Assembly: GCA_007844125.1 (NCBI GenBank)
Contig: CM017572.1
Location: 37,878,736-37,942,735, forward strand
From: Sinonovacula constricta
Taxonomy: Eukaryota > Mollusca > Bivalvia > Cardiida > Solecurtidae
Direction of reading: 5' to 3'
DNA length: 64,000 bases
Program-made: the position numbers and the translations under genes
The notes under the pieces: model-generated
What the model was told of the DNA's origin: nothing
Database searches by the model: none
Seen by the model: the letters and a program-made list of their open reading frames with translations, nothing else
Shown here: positions 48,401 through 57,915 of the stretch, one piece after another
Numbering within the stretch: position 1 is the first letter of the stretch
How the letters are laid out: each line of letters starts with the position of its first letter

Positions 48401-49412
48401 CTTCAAGTGAACACCATCTCCAAATAACTGAAATACAGTTGGTTGGATCATAAACCCAATAAACAAACAAACAGCATTTTGTGGGATCTTTTAAGGTAAC
48501 ACTAATTTATTTGTTTGTTTGAGAGAGAAAAACCAGTTCCAAACTGTTGTATACCCCCTTTAAATTTTATTGTACTTACAGTTAGTTGCAGTGTCACTCG
48601 TGCTATTACTGTGCTGGGTGTTGTTTTTAATATGCATATGCTCAATGATGAAACATGAAGCATGTTTAATATGAAGAATAATTTCTGTTTTGTTAATTGG
48701 ATATAATTGGTTGACAGGTGGTTGGAAATAGAGGAAGCCTTGAGATCAATCCACGACTTTTGATGCAGAAAGAAGTATTGGTCACTGGGATGGCCTTAAT
48801 GAATGCAACAGAGGTAAAATGTATTTTCTCTGTTATCCCCACTGCCGGAACCTTTGTTTATTTTTTTTATTAATAATTTTATGTATTTCTCCATGTTGTA
48901 TAGCTTGTATACCTGGATGAATAAAAGTTTGTTCTTTTCTGTTCTGGTAAAGATTTACTGGGGATGTGTTGACAGACAACTAGTTGGTCATCATCATCAT
49001 TAATAAGATCTATGTTTACTGAGGTCATGCACAATCCAAGAAAATGGTGTTTATTCTTATAAACACTATTTGGACATTATCATAAATTTTACATTGTATT
49101 GTGTTTTTCCATTTTCACAAACTTGAAACAGTTTGGTGGCTCTTTCTTAATGTTTGTTTGGGCTTTTAGTCATTAAAACTTATTATTAGTAAAATAAACA
49201 GAGATTACAAACATTTAGTTGAGGAGAAATTTCCTCTTGATTCTATTCAGGATGAATGGCGAGAGATGCATGCTGGTGTGGCAGATGGTGTACGCCAAGG
49301 CTGGCTGCAGCCCCACATCTGTAAGGAGTACCCACTGGAGGAGGCGCCCACTGCACATCATGATGTCATCCACGCTGGCGCCTCACTTGGCAAACGTGTC
49401 TTTGTCTTGTAA
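36304..49412 (+). CDS. CRYZ: zeta-crystallin-like NADPH:quinone oxidoreductase
   Basis: Zinc-less medium-chain dehydrogenase/reductase that reduces quinones with NADPH; CRYZ proteins also bind AU-rich mRNA. Eight exons: 36304-36429, 36843-36995, 37324-37487, 39167-39224, 43874-44023, 46362-46463, 48718-48813 and 49251-49412. All junctions are GT-AG and in phase, total 336 residues (human 329). Domain order is the MDR GroES-like part (VKVHQFGGPEVLQV, AAGINPVDTYVRTGTY, PYTPGSDAAGLV), then the Rossmann part with HGASGAVGLACVQIAAARG. It ends with DVIIEMLANVNLEKDL, VVGNRGSLEINPR and the C-terminal HAGASLGKRVFVL. No zinc ligands are expected or seen. Two starts are possible (residue 1 or Met13, MRAVKV). 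The first coding exon follows an acceptor, so a 5' UTR exon lies upstream. Introns 3, 4 and 5 hold arrays H, I and J. Confidence 0.95.
36843..36995 (+). CDS. CRYZ: CRYZ exon 2
   Basis: Acceptor ATCTCTACAG, donor TCAAG|GTAATG. 51 codons, VLVEVKAAGINPVDTYVRTG through PYTPGSDAAGLVKAVG. Confidence 0.93.
37324..37487 (+). CDS. CRYZ: CRYZ exon 3, whose 3' end founds array H
   Basis: Acceptor TTTTTTCCTAG, donor TATCAA|GTAAGC, phase 2. Encodes PGDRVYLIRTLTGSYAEYSL and ends QQGAGLGVPCYSAYRALCI plus AA of Lys. The last 53 coding bases and the donor recur 12 more times downstream. Confidence 0.92.
37425..38830 (+). repeat. CRYZ: 101-bp array of exon-end plus 5' splice site (array H)
   Basis: Thirteen copies, at exon-part starts 37435, 37536, 37637, 37738, 37839, 37940, 38041, 38142, 38244, 38345, 38446, 38548 and 38650, plus a degenerate remnant near 38782. 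Each has ACTGATCTTTCAACAG, a 53-base exon part, then GTAAGCTTTTATTGACTTAT. The first copy is the real 3' end of CRYZ exon 3. Nine copies are GGGGCGGGACTAGGC type; four (37435-based numbers 8, 9, 12, 13) are GTAGCAGGCYTAGGC type. The intervening intron parts are 48-49 bases. Confidence 0.97.
38855..39075 (-). mobile_element. MITE family fragment
   Basis: The reverse complement shares GTTTTGGGGAATTTGGGCAT, TTGTAAGACTGTACAAATC and TCAACATCAGAGCAGATTA with the MITEs at 7373-7720 and 26041-26503. Ends missing. Confidence 0.6.
39167..39224 (+). CDS. CRYZ: CRYZ exon 4
   Basis: Acceptor TTTGTCTTTAAG, donor GGGGCT|GTAAGT. Encodes (K)ARDKIKPGNTVLIHGASGA. The intron splits the NADPH-binding GASGA|VG motif. 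Confidence 0.9.
39403..43250 (+). repeat. 19-bp pyrimidine-rich array (array I)
   Basis: About 200 copies of CTACCACTCTTGTTCATAC, with forms lacking CTAC (15 bp), CACTCTCATTTATAC, CACCTTCCACTC and CACTCTAGTTCATAC. It fills most of CRYZ intron 4. In gene sense the unit is about three-quarters pyrimidine and has no AG except in the CTCTAG variants. Higher-order repeats of about 121 bp are visible at 40870-41250. The stop-free frames (up to 545 codons, YHSCSYLPLLFIP type) are artefacts. Confidence 0.97.
43676..43765 (+). mobile_element. SINE fragment (tail)
   Basis: TTCAGCTGGCCAGCTTTGTA, CCACTGGTTCTACTTAGACA and AGCTGGACATCCAG match the SINE body and tail (reverse of 26826-27000). Head missing. 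Confidence 0.5.
43874..44023 (+). CDS. CRYZ: CRYZ exon 5
   Basis: Acceptor GATCTGTGCCAG, donor ATTGTG|GTGAGT. 50 codons, VGLACVQIAAARGLTVIGTA to HQEPSYIDQIV; Rossmann fold of the MDR family. Confidence 0.94.
44327..45857 (+). repeat. 33-bp array (array J)
   Basis: About 45 copies of AAAGGTACCTGGTGATTCCA then TTCAAACTCARTAT, with an occasional inserted AAGTGATTCCATTC. It occupies the CRYZ intron between exons 5 and 6, starting about 300 bp past the exon-5 donor. Units contain the palindrome GGTACC; AAAG|GTACCT is only a weak donor match. Confidence 0.95.
46100..46310 (+). mobile_element. dispersed bivalve-type repeat, fragment
   Basis: CTTGTGAACACACCAGAGGC, CTTGGTCAGGATGTTTGTC, TTTGTAACTGGGTCAGATGG and TCCTCGAGTGAGTAATT match the order of blocks at 4296-4800. 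In a CRYZ intron. Confidence 0.55.
46362..46463 (+). CDS. CRYZ: CRYZ exon 6
   Basis: Acceptor ACCATTCTAG, donor ATTGTT|GTACGT. 34 codons: AASGGVGPDVIIEMLANVNL to AARNARIV, the strongest block of identity to vertebrate CRYZ. Confidence 0.95.
47833..48562 (+). mobile_element. MITE (TTAAAGGTGG family) split by a SINE
   Basis: Left end GTTAAATGTGATATCCAACA, right end CAAACTGTTGTATACCCCCT then TTAA. The interior matches the copy at 7848-8206 up to CAATAAACAGCATTT, is broken by the SINE at 48152-48468, and resumes at AAACAGCATTTTGTGGGATC. Confidence 0.8.
48152..48468 (+). mobile_element. tRNA-headed SINE with 11-bp target duplication
   Basis: Flanked by AAACAGCATTT at 48141-48151 and 48469-48479. 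The head ACGCAGTCGGTAGAGCATCG is A-box-like, GGGTTTGGTCCTG B-box-like. The body resembles the 20068 family (CTAACACTCA, GGTGTCAGGATAATGTAACT). The tail ends in CCAATAAACAAAC. Confidence 0.85.
48718..48813 (+). CDS. CRYZ: CRYZ exon 7
   Basis: Acceptor TTGGTTGACAG, donor ACAGAG|GTAAAA. 32 codons, VVGNRGSLEINPRLLMQKEV to GMALMNATE. Confidence 0.94.
49251..49412 (+). CDS. CRYZ: CRYZ terminal exon
   Basis: Acceptor TTGATTCTATTCAG; 53 codons plus TAA at 49410-49412. DEWREMHAGVADGVRQGWLQ to HAGASLGKRVFVL, matching the family C-terminus. Confidence 0.95.
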   Translation, partial: DEWREMHAGVADGVRQGWLQPHICKEYPLEEAPTAHHDVIHAGASLGKRVFVL

Positions 49413-52400
49413 TTCATAATGTCATTTACACATGTCCTTTACTCGGCGAACATGGTTTTGTCTTGTAACTTAGCCATTGTAGGACCTACATATAGAGTTA
49501 TGCATACATTAAATAGATGAGGTAAATTATATTTGTATATAACAAATATCTACCTGTAAATTTAGTTGTTATAACAAATAACTTCATATATATGTGTGTC
49601 AATACATACTGTCTTGGAAGCTATAACTGGGCAAAAAGCATTAATCAGACATTCCTATTCATACATATATATGAATACTTGAGTCATAAATATACATACA
49701 TGTCTGTATAATATACAGTGTTCACTTGTTCTTTTGTCACATTGCAGTATTGGGTCTGACGAATCATTTTGTAATTAGGCAGTAGTGTCAGAATGATCCA
49801 AGCATTCATTCAGGTTAATCACATTTGCTAATACACATTTTAAGCTGCACTTGTTAACCATGCAAACATCTTGTTGTATAGCTATCATATATGTTGCCAT
49901 GGTACTATTTATAGTCGTTATCAATGGTTGTCTTGAGTTGGCTGAAAGAGAAACTAGTCATGTAAGACGTTTGAAACCAACAGACCCTATAGCAAGGAGT
50001 GGATGTGTTTTTGTGTGCTTTATCCTGTAGATTAACTGTAAAAAAAACACCAACAGATCCTGTAGCAAGGAGTATCCTCTGTAAAAAACTATAAATCCTG
50101 TGAGATGGAGATGATGTGTTTTTTCTTGTGCTTTAACCTCCTATTTCTACTGGAAAAACTGATGACGTACTGATTAGAAATAAAACATCTACCTGTATAT
50201 TTAGTTGTTAGTAGACAGTTCCTTTCATTCTTGCATAGTTACTGTTATGTAGCCAGTATTTTAGTAAGCTGAGCAGCACAGGGTTTAGGCTGTGAATTAT
50301 AATCAGGAATCTTTGATGGTGCTTTATTTTTATTTTAATCTTAAATTATCATAGTTGCTGTAGTTCCATGACAGTATGAAATACAGTGGCTTGTTCAAAG
50401 TTATAACTCTAACAATGTTATGATGTATTAATTAATAAACACCAAAACATAGGTATTATCAAATGTTGTTGCTAGTGATAACAGTCATGACAATATCGTG
50501 GATTGTACGGTTTATTTTAAATAATAACAATAACAATAATTACTAAAATAATAACACGTTGAATAACTGATCATCAATGCTGTTTGTTTTGTGTTTTTTT
50601 GTGGGGGTTTTTATATATTTTTTATATTTTTTATTTACTTGGATTTTATGGCACACCTTTTATATTTAGAAACCCAACATCTACCAAATAATGTGTATAA
50701 TTGTAATTTACGATTATTAATTTCAACAACCTCTTCTTCAGTTTACTGTCAAACAGTATTCTATTCCTTACAGTTCTTTGTGTTTATGATGCTCTGGACT
50801 AAATGTATGCAAGGTTGGATGATAATGTTAGATCTATGTGTAATCTGCTACAATATTAAGGTTCACGGTCATACCGATATTACTGTTATACTCGTCATTA
50901 TGTGCTTATCTTGTTGTTTTTATAGAAAATAAATAATCAGGAAGCATTGCAGGTTGTCTTGTGGTACTTTTATTCCTATAGATGTATCTCTTCAAAATGT
51001 CGTAGAGTGGTGAAATTACCTTTTAAAACAGTTTTTAATGTTGGTTATATATAGCTTTCTTCAGCAAAATTTGTAAGTATAAAATATGATCCAAGGTTTC
51101 AATTCAACATTTATAAAAACAACACAAAAATGTTTTGAGTCTTCACATATATATTTGACATTGTTTGTTAAAGTCTTGCAGTCCTTACCTCTCCTGAGCA
51201 CAGCATGCTCAATGTAAGCTTTTCTTTTTGTTATTAAAATGTCTAAACCTTTAACTTTAATGAACATTTAGTCTCTGTCCATACTTACTTATGAAAGTAG
51301 ACATACATGCTCTTTGGTACGTCCTTCAATGGTTGGACTGCATGTTAACAAATTGAGATTTTCTATAGTAGCAATGAAACAGTATATAGCAAGAAAAAGC
51401 TTGTTCCGAACAACCCATTGAGAATGCATGGTAAAAACCTGACTTCAGATGCAATGTTTCTTCATTATTTAAAGATACAATATACATAAACGATGTTATG
51501 ATCTAAAAAAATAGCTTTTCCAGTGCTGCCAACATGTATGCTTTTATAGCATCTCTGAAGTGTTTGTGGTCAAAAGATAGACTCTGGATCGATGGGTTTC
51601 AAATTAAAATCATTGTCCTGCCTCGACAAGATTTCAAAACGATCTTATTAAAGATTCTGATTACTTGCATAACAGCAATGTGCAAAATACCATGAAAGCA
51701 TTTATTCTATGCATGAAGTATTCTTGGTCAAGCGGTTAAGGTTATGGACTTGGGATCGGTGGGTTCTGGATTCAAACCCTGGACCTGACATGAGACTTTG
51801 TTCATGACTTCTATGACATGGGCATTTGGCAAAAACAATAAATATATGTTCAGACTAATTATTACTTCCTTACACCCAGATTTACTAAATAGCTGTATCC
51901 ATCTTGGTTAATATTAAAATATTGTTGTTTTTTTATAAGTCAAATTGAGTATTTTTGTTGTATTTCGGTCCTAAATTGAATGAATTCTACCTTTCACTTG
52001 ACAGCAACTTTTGTTAAGTTATATTCTTAATGTCAGTTCAGTGTGTAATTATAAACCACAGAAGCATACACTAAAGTAATAACATTGCTTTGTTACAACA
52101 TTAGTTCCATCAGGTATAAAGCCATACCATATCGTTCCATTTTTACTAATTCTCTCAGTTCGTCTTTATCCATTTCACTTTAAAATGCATCTACAGAAAA
52201 CAACCATGAAAATAAACAGTAAGATATCGAGAGAGAATGAACTTACTTAGTTCTAGAAAGATACTATCTGAACAATAATTATTTGTGTAATGTGAGGCTG
52301 CTGCACTTGTGCAATTTTTGTTTGTACATTCTAGTTTTATAGTTAGCAATAATAATTTTTGCAACTTGTTTTCTACATATATAACATCTTGGAAAACCTA

Positions 52401-52636
52401 TTAAATGGTGTCGGGTTTTGCTTTTTATTTTGTTTTAAACCAATCCATGATCTTTCAAATAAAGACCATAACTTTTCAAATATGTCAATGTAACTTGCTC
52501 TCATATTGCTTTAACTTGTTTAGCGACACCGTCAATGAATTTTCTTATTTCTAATGGCACAATAAAAAAGCAAGGACAACAAGAGATGTAACCCAAATTT
52601 TAAAATTGTGGTATTTTCTTTAACCTTGTAACAAAG
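49413..52636. other. intergenic, no gene seen
   Basis: AT-rich. The first AATAAA after the CRYZ stop is near 50179 and another lies near 50930; neither is clearly the CRYZ poly(A) signal. A fragment near 51150-51230 (GAGCACAGCATGCTCAATG) looks like the end of the bivalve-type repeat, and a tRNA-like SINE lies at 51722-51850. Frames at 50591-50932 and 51061-51267 have no domain. Confidence 0.5.
51722..51850 (+). mobile_element. tRNA-Leu-like SINE
   Basis: TTGGTCAAGCGGTTAAGG resembles the A box of a type-II tRNA and GGATTCAAACCCTGGACC the B box. Followed by a short body ending in AAAACAATAAATA. Not a working tRNA gene, as the acceptor stem is not closed. Confidence 0.5.
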
Positions 52637-53110
52637 AAGAGGGCCATGACGGCTCTTAATCGCTCACCTGAGTACACGGGCTCATATCTGGCGTCAAGTA
52701 ACTAAGAGTTATTGGACCATTAGAGTGGCCACTGCGCTTGTAACATTTTCAAGAATTTTACCTTGTGGCTTACTGAATCCACGTGACCTAGTTCAAAACA
52801 TATATAAAATTTCATACTGGCAAACCTTATGGCCAAGTTTCTTGAAGATTGGGCCATAAATGTGGCCTCTAAACGTGTTCACAAGATGTTTTCTAGAATT
52901 CGACATAGTGATCTAGTTTTTGACCCCACGTGACCCAGTTACGAACTCCCCCAAGATTCCTTGCAGGAAAACATTCTGGCCATGTTTGTGTGGTCTCTAG
53001 TGTGTTAACAAGGGTTTTCTAAGATCTGACGTAGTGACCTACTTTTTGACGCCACGTGACCCAATGACGAACTCAGTCAAGGTTTCATGTAGACAAAAAT
53101 TCTGATGAAG
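52637..53110 (-). mobile_element. dispersed bivalve-type repeat, reverse copy
   Basis: Starts GAGGGCCATGACGGCTCTTA then ATCGCTCACCTGAG, the reverse complement of the end of the copy at 4296-4800. The interior has repeated GACCTAGTT, TTTTTGACSCCACGTGACCC and AAACATTCTGGCC phrases in about 120-bp sub-units. Confidence 0.65.
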
Positions 53111-53529
53111 TCGTCGTCAAATGGTTTTGTTTACCATCGTCTTTCACATTATAGGCAAATGGCGACCCTATATCATAAGGATTATACGAATAACTTGATG
53201 CTTAAATATTTTGATGTCTCGGGATGTCGAGGTTGGTCATTGAGACCTTTTAGTTCCAAAATTTTATTTTCTAAAAGTATTATCGATATGTAGGCTATAA
53301 GTTTACAAATTTTCCTGTTCCTACTAAAGACCTGGGGGATTAAAAATCTAATTTAAAGTGTATATAAAGTACATACTAAAATCAAAACAACAACAAACAA
53401 ACAACAATAGCAACAAAACCGATATTGGTTTATCACAATTGTGTAAATAATATTAATATTAATAGAGTAAAAATGACTGTGCATTATCACAGAACGTTAT
53501 CTAAGATATAAGATAGTGCTATATTGCAG

Positions 53530-54145
53530 CCAAGAACTATGAATGTGAAGACGTATTTCTGTGCGCGTGATCCGTGTCCGTCATCCGTTTCCGTGGCCGT
53601 ATCCGCTAGGGGCTTTTTTCATGTGTACGTATCGAAAATACGTAAATGCGTGATATTTCTTCTTTTCGTGGTCAGCGTTTAAAAAAGATAGGATGTCTCT
53701 TAACTTAAAGCTACTCGTGTATGACCAGCTTCTTACATTGGGAGCGATGTACATTTGCAGGAAAAGGAAAAAACGGACACATCGCTTGTGGGTTCGATCA
53801 ATCCTCAGAAATCGCAATATTGGACATACCATCATTTCGTGAAAGAACTTGAATTTTGTGATGAGGAATTTACTTGTACCTTAGACTGACCAAGCATCAG
53901 TTTAGATTTTACAACTGGGTGCTCCTTGACCAGTTCTATTAATTTTTCACAAGTTCTCTTGACTAGAGCTTGCTTTGGGGCATCTTGTCTGTTGTGTGCC
54001 TCACTGCGCGATTCGTCACGGATACGGACACGGATACGGAGGTATACTGACATGGACACACGGAAACGTTTTATCATGTTTTATTGGTTCGATATTTTAC
54101 GTTATGGACTATGGCTGACGGACACGGATGACTTTTATATGGAAA
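53530..54145. mobile_element. candidate PIF/Harbinger element carcass
   Basis: The outer sequences ATCCGTGTCCGTCATCC (near 53570) and the reverse complement of GCTGACGGACACGGATGAC (near 54115) are inverted copies. They bracket the transposase remnant at 53693-53889 within about 600 bp. The boundaries and any 3-bp target duplication could not be fixed by eye. Confidence 0.4.
53693..53889 (+). pseudogene. HARBI1-like (PIF/Harbinger) transposase N-terminal remnant, frameshifted
   Basis: The first frame (53693-53842) has a basic run RKRKKRTHRLWVRSI. About 53827 the match moves to another frame, which reads YHHFVKELEFCDEEF and stops at 53887-53889. The order basic run, W-V-R, then YHxLVxEL...D..xF is the usual N-terminus of HARBI1-type nucleases. 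A frameshift lies between the two halves and the catalytic DDE part is absent, so it is dead. Confidence 0.5.
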
Positions 54146-55729
54146 AGCGGCTTTGATGTACAAATGTGCGATCCGGTACCCCAGCGGAAATGTAACATAG
54201 TATTAATACTTATTCTGTTGATAAAATGCATTGTTTATAAAATAGAATGGTTAAATTATTATTTCAATAAGTTTTTAATTAAAACATTGCATACTTATAT
54301 TTGCATTTTAGTTTAATACATGTGTTATCATTGGTGTTACATGTAGCGGTATGTGCATGAATGCAATAGTGTCCAACAGTTTAATGGTGGTGAATTGTTA
54401 TATAAATAATCATCAATCGATTTTTAATGTAATTTGGTTTAAACAATCGCAGCAGTGGCCAGCAAAGCGTCACTTTTATTATATAGTATATAGTTAGTAT
54501 ATAATATTTATATTTATAATATATAAACTTCACAATCGATGAATGGCTACGAGATGTGTGGTTCAGTTAAAATTGTGCATAACTGTTCTATATGCAGCAA
54601 ATCAAATATCAGTGATGATGTTGTAAAATAAACATGTTAGAAAGATCTATGACAAGTTGATTAAGAAGATAAATTTATTGTTCATCACTTCTGAAGGGAC
54701 GCGACGAGTTTATATTCAAATCGAAATTGATCAACAATGCAGTCATGGAAATTGTAAAATGACGATTTGGTATTGCATCAACAATTTCGACTAAGGAATT
54801 TTATGTACGCGGAATTGCATATAAAACTATAATTCGCTAATAATATTGTTTGAGTACGACTCAATAACCACATACATTTATGTGCTGTTCAGGTCTAGCG
54901 GGGTTCGGAGGCACACCCCACTGGACATTTAATAATATAATTCTCGTAGATGCGTTTTCCAAAATTTCCCGGCTAAAATAAAGTCTTTCATATTGCACGT
55001 AAAGATTAAGTAAGATTATATGTGAAGCCAATTTGCAATAAATCCATGTTTCTATTGTTTGGGGCAACTTTGTTGATCACATAATCGATGTTTTGCAGGA
55101 ATCGCTGCGTATATGTAACAATACCGGTTTACCTATCATTTCATATCCCAAATTGGGCGTGATTCCAGAAGTGGATCTAGGGTTTTATCTTGAGCGGCCG
55201 TGAACTGTCTGTAAATGTTTAAACGACTTCACTATATTTTTTGTGCATTTCTTAACACGTCAATGCCATATATTACATCTAGACCCTTAAAGATACCATT
55301 AATGATGTATTTGAACGTTGTTCTGAACACATCTGTTATTAGGGTGGACCCGTGACAGTCTCCCCTGTGTAAATTAGATTTCTGAATGTGTTCTGAGGTA
55401 AATGGGGATTACATCCGATACAACCAGTCTTTAAAATTTAATTCATGTTATGTGTTTATTAGATATGTTCTAGGATTTTTTTATTCGTGTGCCTACAAAA
55501 ATGCACCTTTATTATATAGTTCGTAGATTATCGTTTGTATTAATGGAGATGTATATATAATCGATAATTGTTATATTGTGTTTATTGTTGTTTTTTTTTA
55601 AACAGAACGGGATTTAAGCGGTCTGGATATAGTTTAACATACAGTGTATGTGTACATGATTTGCATTGCAGGTTGTTGTTTATTTTGTTGTTGTTTTGTG
55701 TGTTGTTGTTTTTTTGTTGTTGTTTTTTG

Positions 55730-55760
<31 letters not shown>

Positions 55761-56919
55761 TTCTTCACATATTTCGTCACTCTCACGCCAAATATTGTAT
55801 ACAGCTGATGTGTATTCGCGAAAACACTGTTTAATTGTATACGTATTATATTAAGTGACCTGTACTGTCCAGTGTTTGCTTTGCTTAAGCTAACTGCAAT
55901 AGATTCTGTTGCCGACTAAACACAAATGAATTACTCTTTTCTTGAATTTCGCCCAAAAGGCATTTAGCAAAAATATGTTAAGTTGCATACATTTGCTACT
56001 AGGATGGACCAGGGACTGCTTTTCCGTGAACATGTCTATTTCTAGAATGCCGGATAAGTGATCGGACGTGAAACGGGGACCTAATGCAATACGTCTTCCA
56101 GATATTTGATGAAGATAATTTTGGCGAAAACTCAAGAGAAGCGTTATTTATCTGCCAATATATATATATCTTGTGTTTGCTTTGATTTGTTTTTAATTAG
56201 CTTAACTAATATCTATGTCTGTGTTTATAATTAACTATTTAATTTATGCTTTTGGTCATTTTGTCAGTGAAATCCCCATAACCTCCAAACCAGAAAACCG
56301 TCCGTTATCAAATTGCTTTAACCTTAACGATGTTTTCCAAACACTTAATGCTGCTAGGGGTAAAGATAGTATGTTAAATATTAATTCAAGTAACACGAAG
56401 TGGTGTGTTATTCAATAAATATCACAACACACTGTAAAGGTTAAAATGCACACAATAGTATATATTAAAATATTTCGAAAATTTGCAAGTCCCGCGATAA
56501 ACGAGAGCGAGATTTGGAGGGTCGCGATCCACTATGAATCTTTAATCATATTTCAATGTTTATTGTTTTGTTTCTAACTTGCGGACTCGAAGTTATTTCC
56601 GAAAGTATAACTGAACTTTACACACAAAATGTATATAGGCTGTTAAGTGATGCAAGATCTGTTTCTATTGCTATATGATGACATTGGGAATTTCTCCAAA
56701 TAGAAGTCGCTTTGATATTCACCTGGGCTGACCTTGCATCAGCATTTTTAAGCTATTCCTAAAAAATGAGCAAGTATGCCTTATAATCTGCTTTAGTAAC
56801 AGATGATAACTTTTTTCCATAGTTATAAGCATGTATTTTACCCAATTCTTTTATGCATATAAGGAGTAAACTGATAAAACAAGACTTTCACAGACAGTAT
56901 AACCCCGCCTACTGGTGCT
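54146..56919. other. intergenic, no gene seen
   Basis: AT-rich. Two diverged copies of an unnamed repeat lie near 55296-55440 and 55975-56110 (TTATTAGGGTGGACCCGTGA versus CTACTAGGATGGACCAGGGA). A run of 17 G follows a TTG/GTG-rich stretch at 55744-55760. Short frames have no domain. Confidence 0.5.
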
Positions 56920-57440
56920 TGTGTAACGTGCGCCCGAGCCGAATAAGAGAGGATATGGGGGTGAGAAGGGTACACACACCCGGGGGTAGCGGACGAAACC
57001 TTGTCTTAGACTTACCGCAGAGTACTAATGAATTGAGCTTGCGAGCCTAGCCTCAATAACTTTAGATAGACAACTAGCTCAGCCAAGCCTTACGCAGGTG
57101 TGTCGCACTCACTCTAGTCACACACACTTCTCGTCACGCACACTCCTCTGTCTCATGCGTGCCCGTAACATGTGACTCGCTCTCACGCGTTCTCTTGATG
57201 CAAAGATGAACCTGGCACGCACGTGACTCGTTACTGGCTCCATCGTGTAGCTTGTCAGTTTCACACGTGTTTTATCATTGACTCTCAATATTCTTTTTAT
57301 CAGTCTCACACGTGCCTCGTCACGTATGTACCAATTCACTGAAATGCTATACCCTGCCCGGAAGTGCCCCCACTGACTCACCCGAGCCAGTCTAAGCACG
57401 ACTTAAGACTACCGGATTAAGCGCGGTCTCCATAACTCTG
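56920..57440. other. CpG-rich block with CACGTG motifs
   Basis: Markedly richer in CpG than its surroundings. Three CACGTG sites are at 57220, 57264 and 57309, about 44-45 bp apart inside a degenerate repeat (TCAGTYTCACACGTG). It could be a promoter or a young mobile element; a TGTAACGTGCG start resembles some LTRs, but no matching end with target duplication was found. The frames 56853-57050 (+) and 57118-57399 (-) have no domain. Confidence 0.45.
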
Positions 57441-57718
57441 TTGAAGAGTCCAACCGGAACATGCCAAGGATATGATTTCCTGTTGGTATTGAAAATTCCC
57501 ACAAAGTAAAATTGAAGCAAATTATTATTCGGGACTTATATAATATTTATATGTAAGGGATATAAGGCTTTTTATAGATTCTTTTTAATTTAATTGCCAA
57601 TTCAAAGCCTTTAATTTAATATGCCTAACAAACCATCTTAACAATCTTTCATCATGATTGCCATGAAAAAATGTTTGAATTATCTTACATCCCCAAAATG
57701 TCTAGTGCTTGTAGTGGG

Positions 57719-57915
57719 CTGGCCATACCTAGCTGCCAATTAAGGTGTGTTGAAGATACACTAGTGTAAGCTGCAACATACGATTGGCCATACCTAGCTG
57801 CCAATTAAGGTGTGTTGATGATACACTAGTGTAAGCTGCAACATACGATTGGCCATACCTAGCTGCCAATTAAGGTGTGTTGATAATACACCAGTGTAAG
57901 CTGCGACATACGCTA
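57719..57915. repeat. 65-bp triplicate
   Basis: Three tandem copies of GGCCATACCTAGCTGCCAAT, TAAGGTGTGTTGATGATACA and CTAGTGTAAGCTGCAACATA, nearly identical. Confidence 0.95.

Larger units (their letters stand above)
46464..48717. other. CRYZ intron with AAT/ATT hairpin and nested repeats
   Basis: Holds an (AAT)n run followed by (ATT)n at about 47003-47060, able to fold back on itself, and the MITE/SINE nest at 47833-48562. Frames at 46761-46985 and 47066-47248 have no domain or splice support. Confidence 0.55.

Noticed and set aside
53832..54077. Minus-strand frame with KLIELVKEHPVV as a MADF/Myb-like gene
   Set aside because: The resemblance is a dozen residues only and it overlaps the plus-strand Harbinger remnant. 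Mentioned under that finding but not annotated.
57118..57399. 93-codon arginine-rich minus-strand frame
   Set aside because: Falls in a degenerate CACGTG repeat with high CpG; composition alone explains the Arg/Val bias. No domain.
56920..57470. Complete solo LTR (TGTAACGTGCG start to an ACA end)
   Set aside because: No matching 4-6-bp target duplication could be found on the two sides, and no internal retrotransposon sequence adjoins it.
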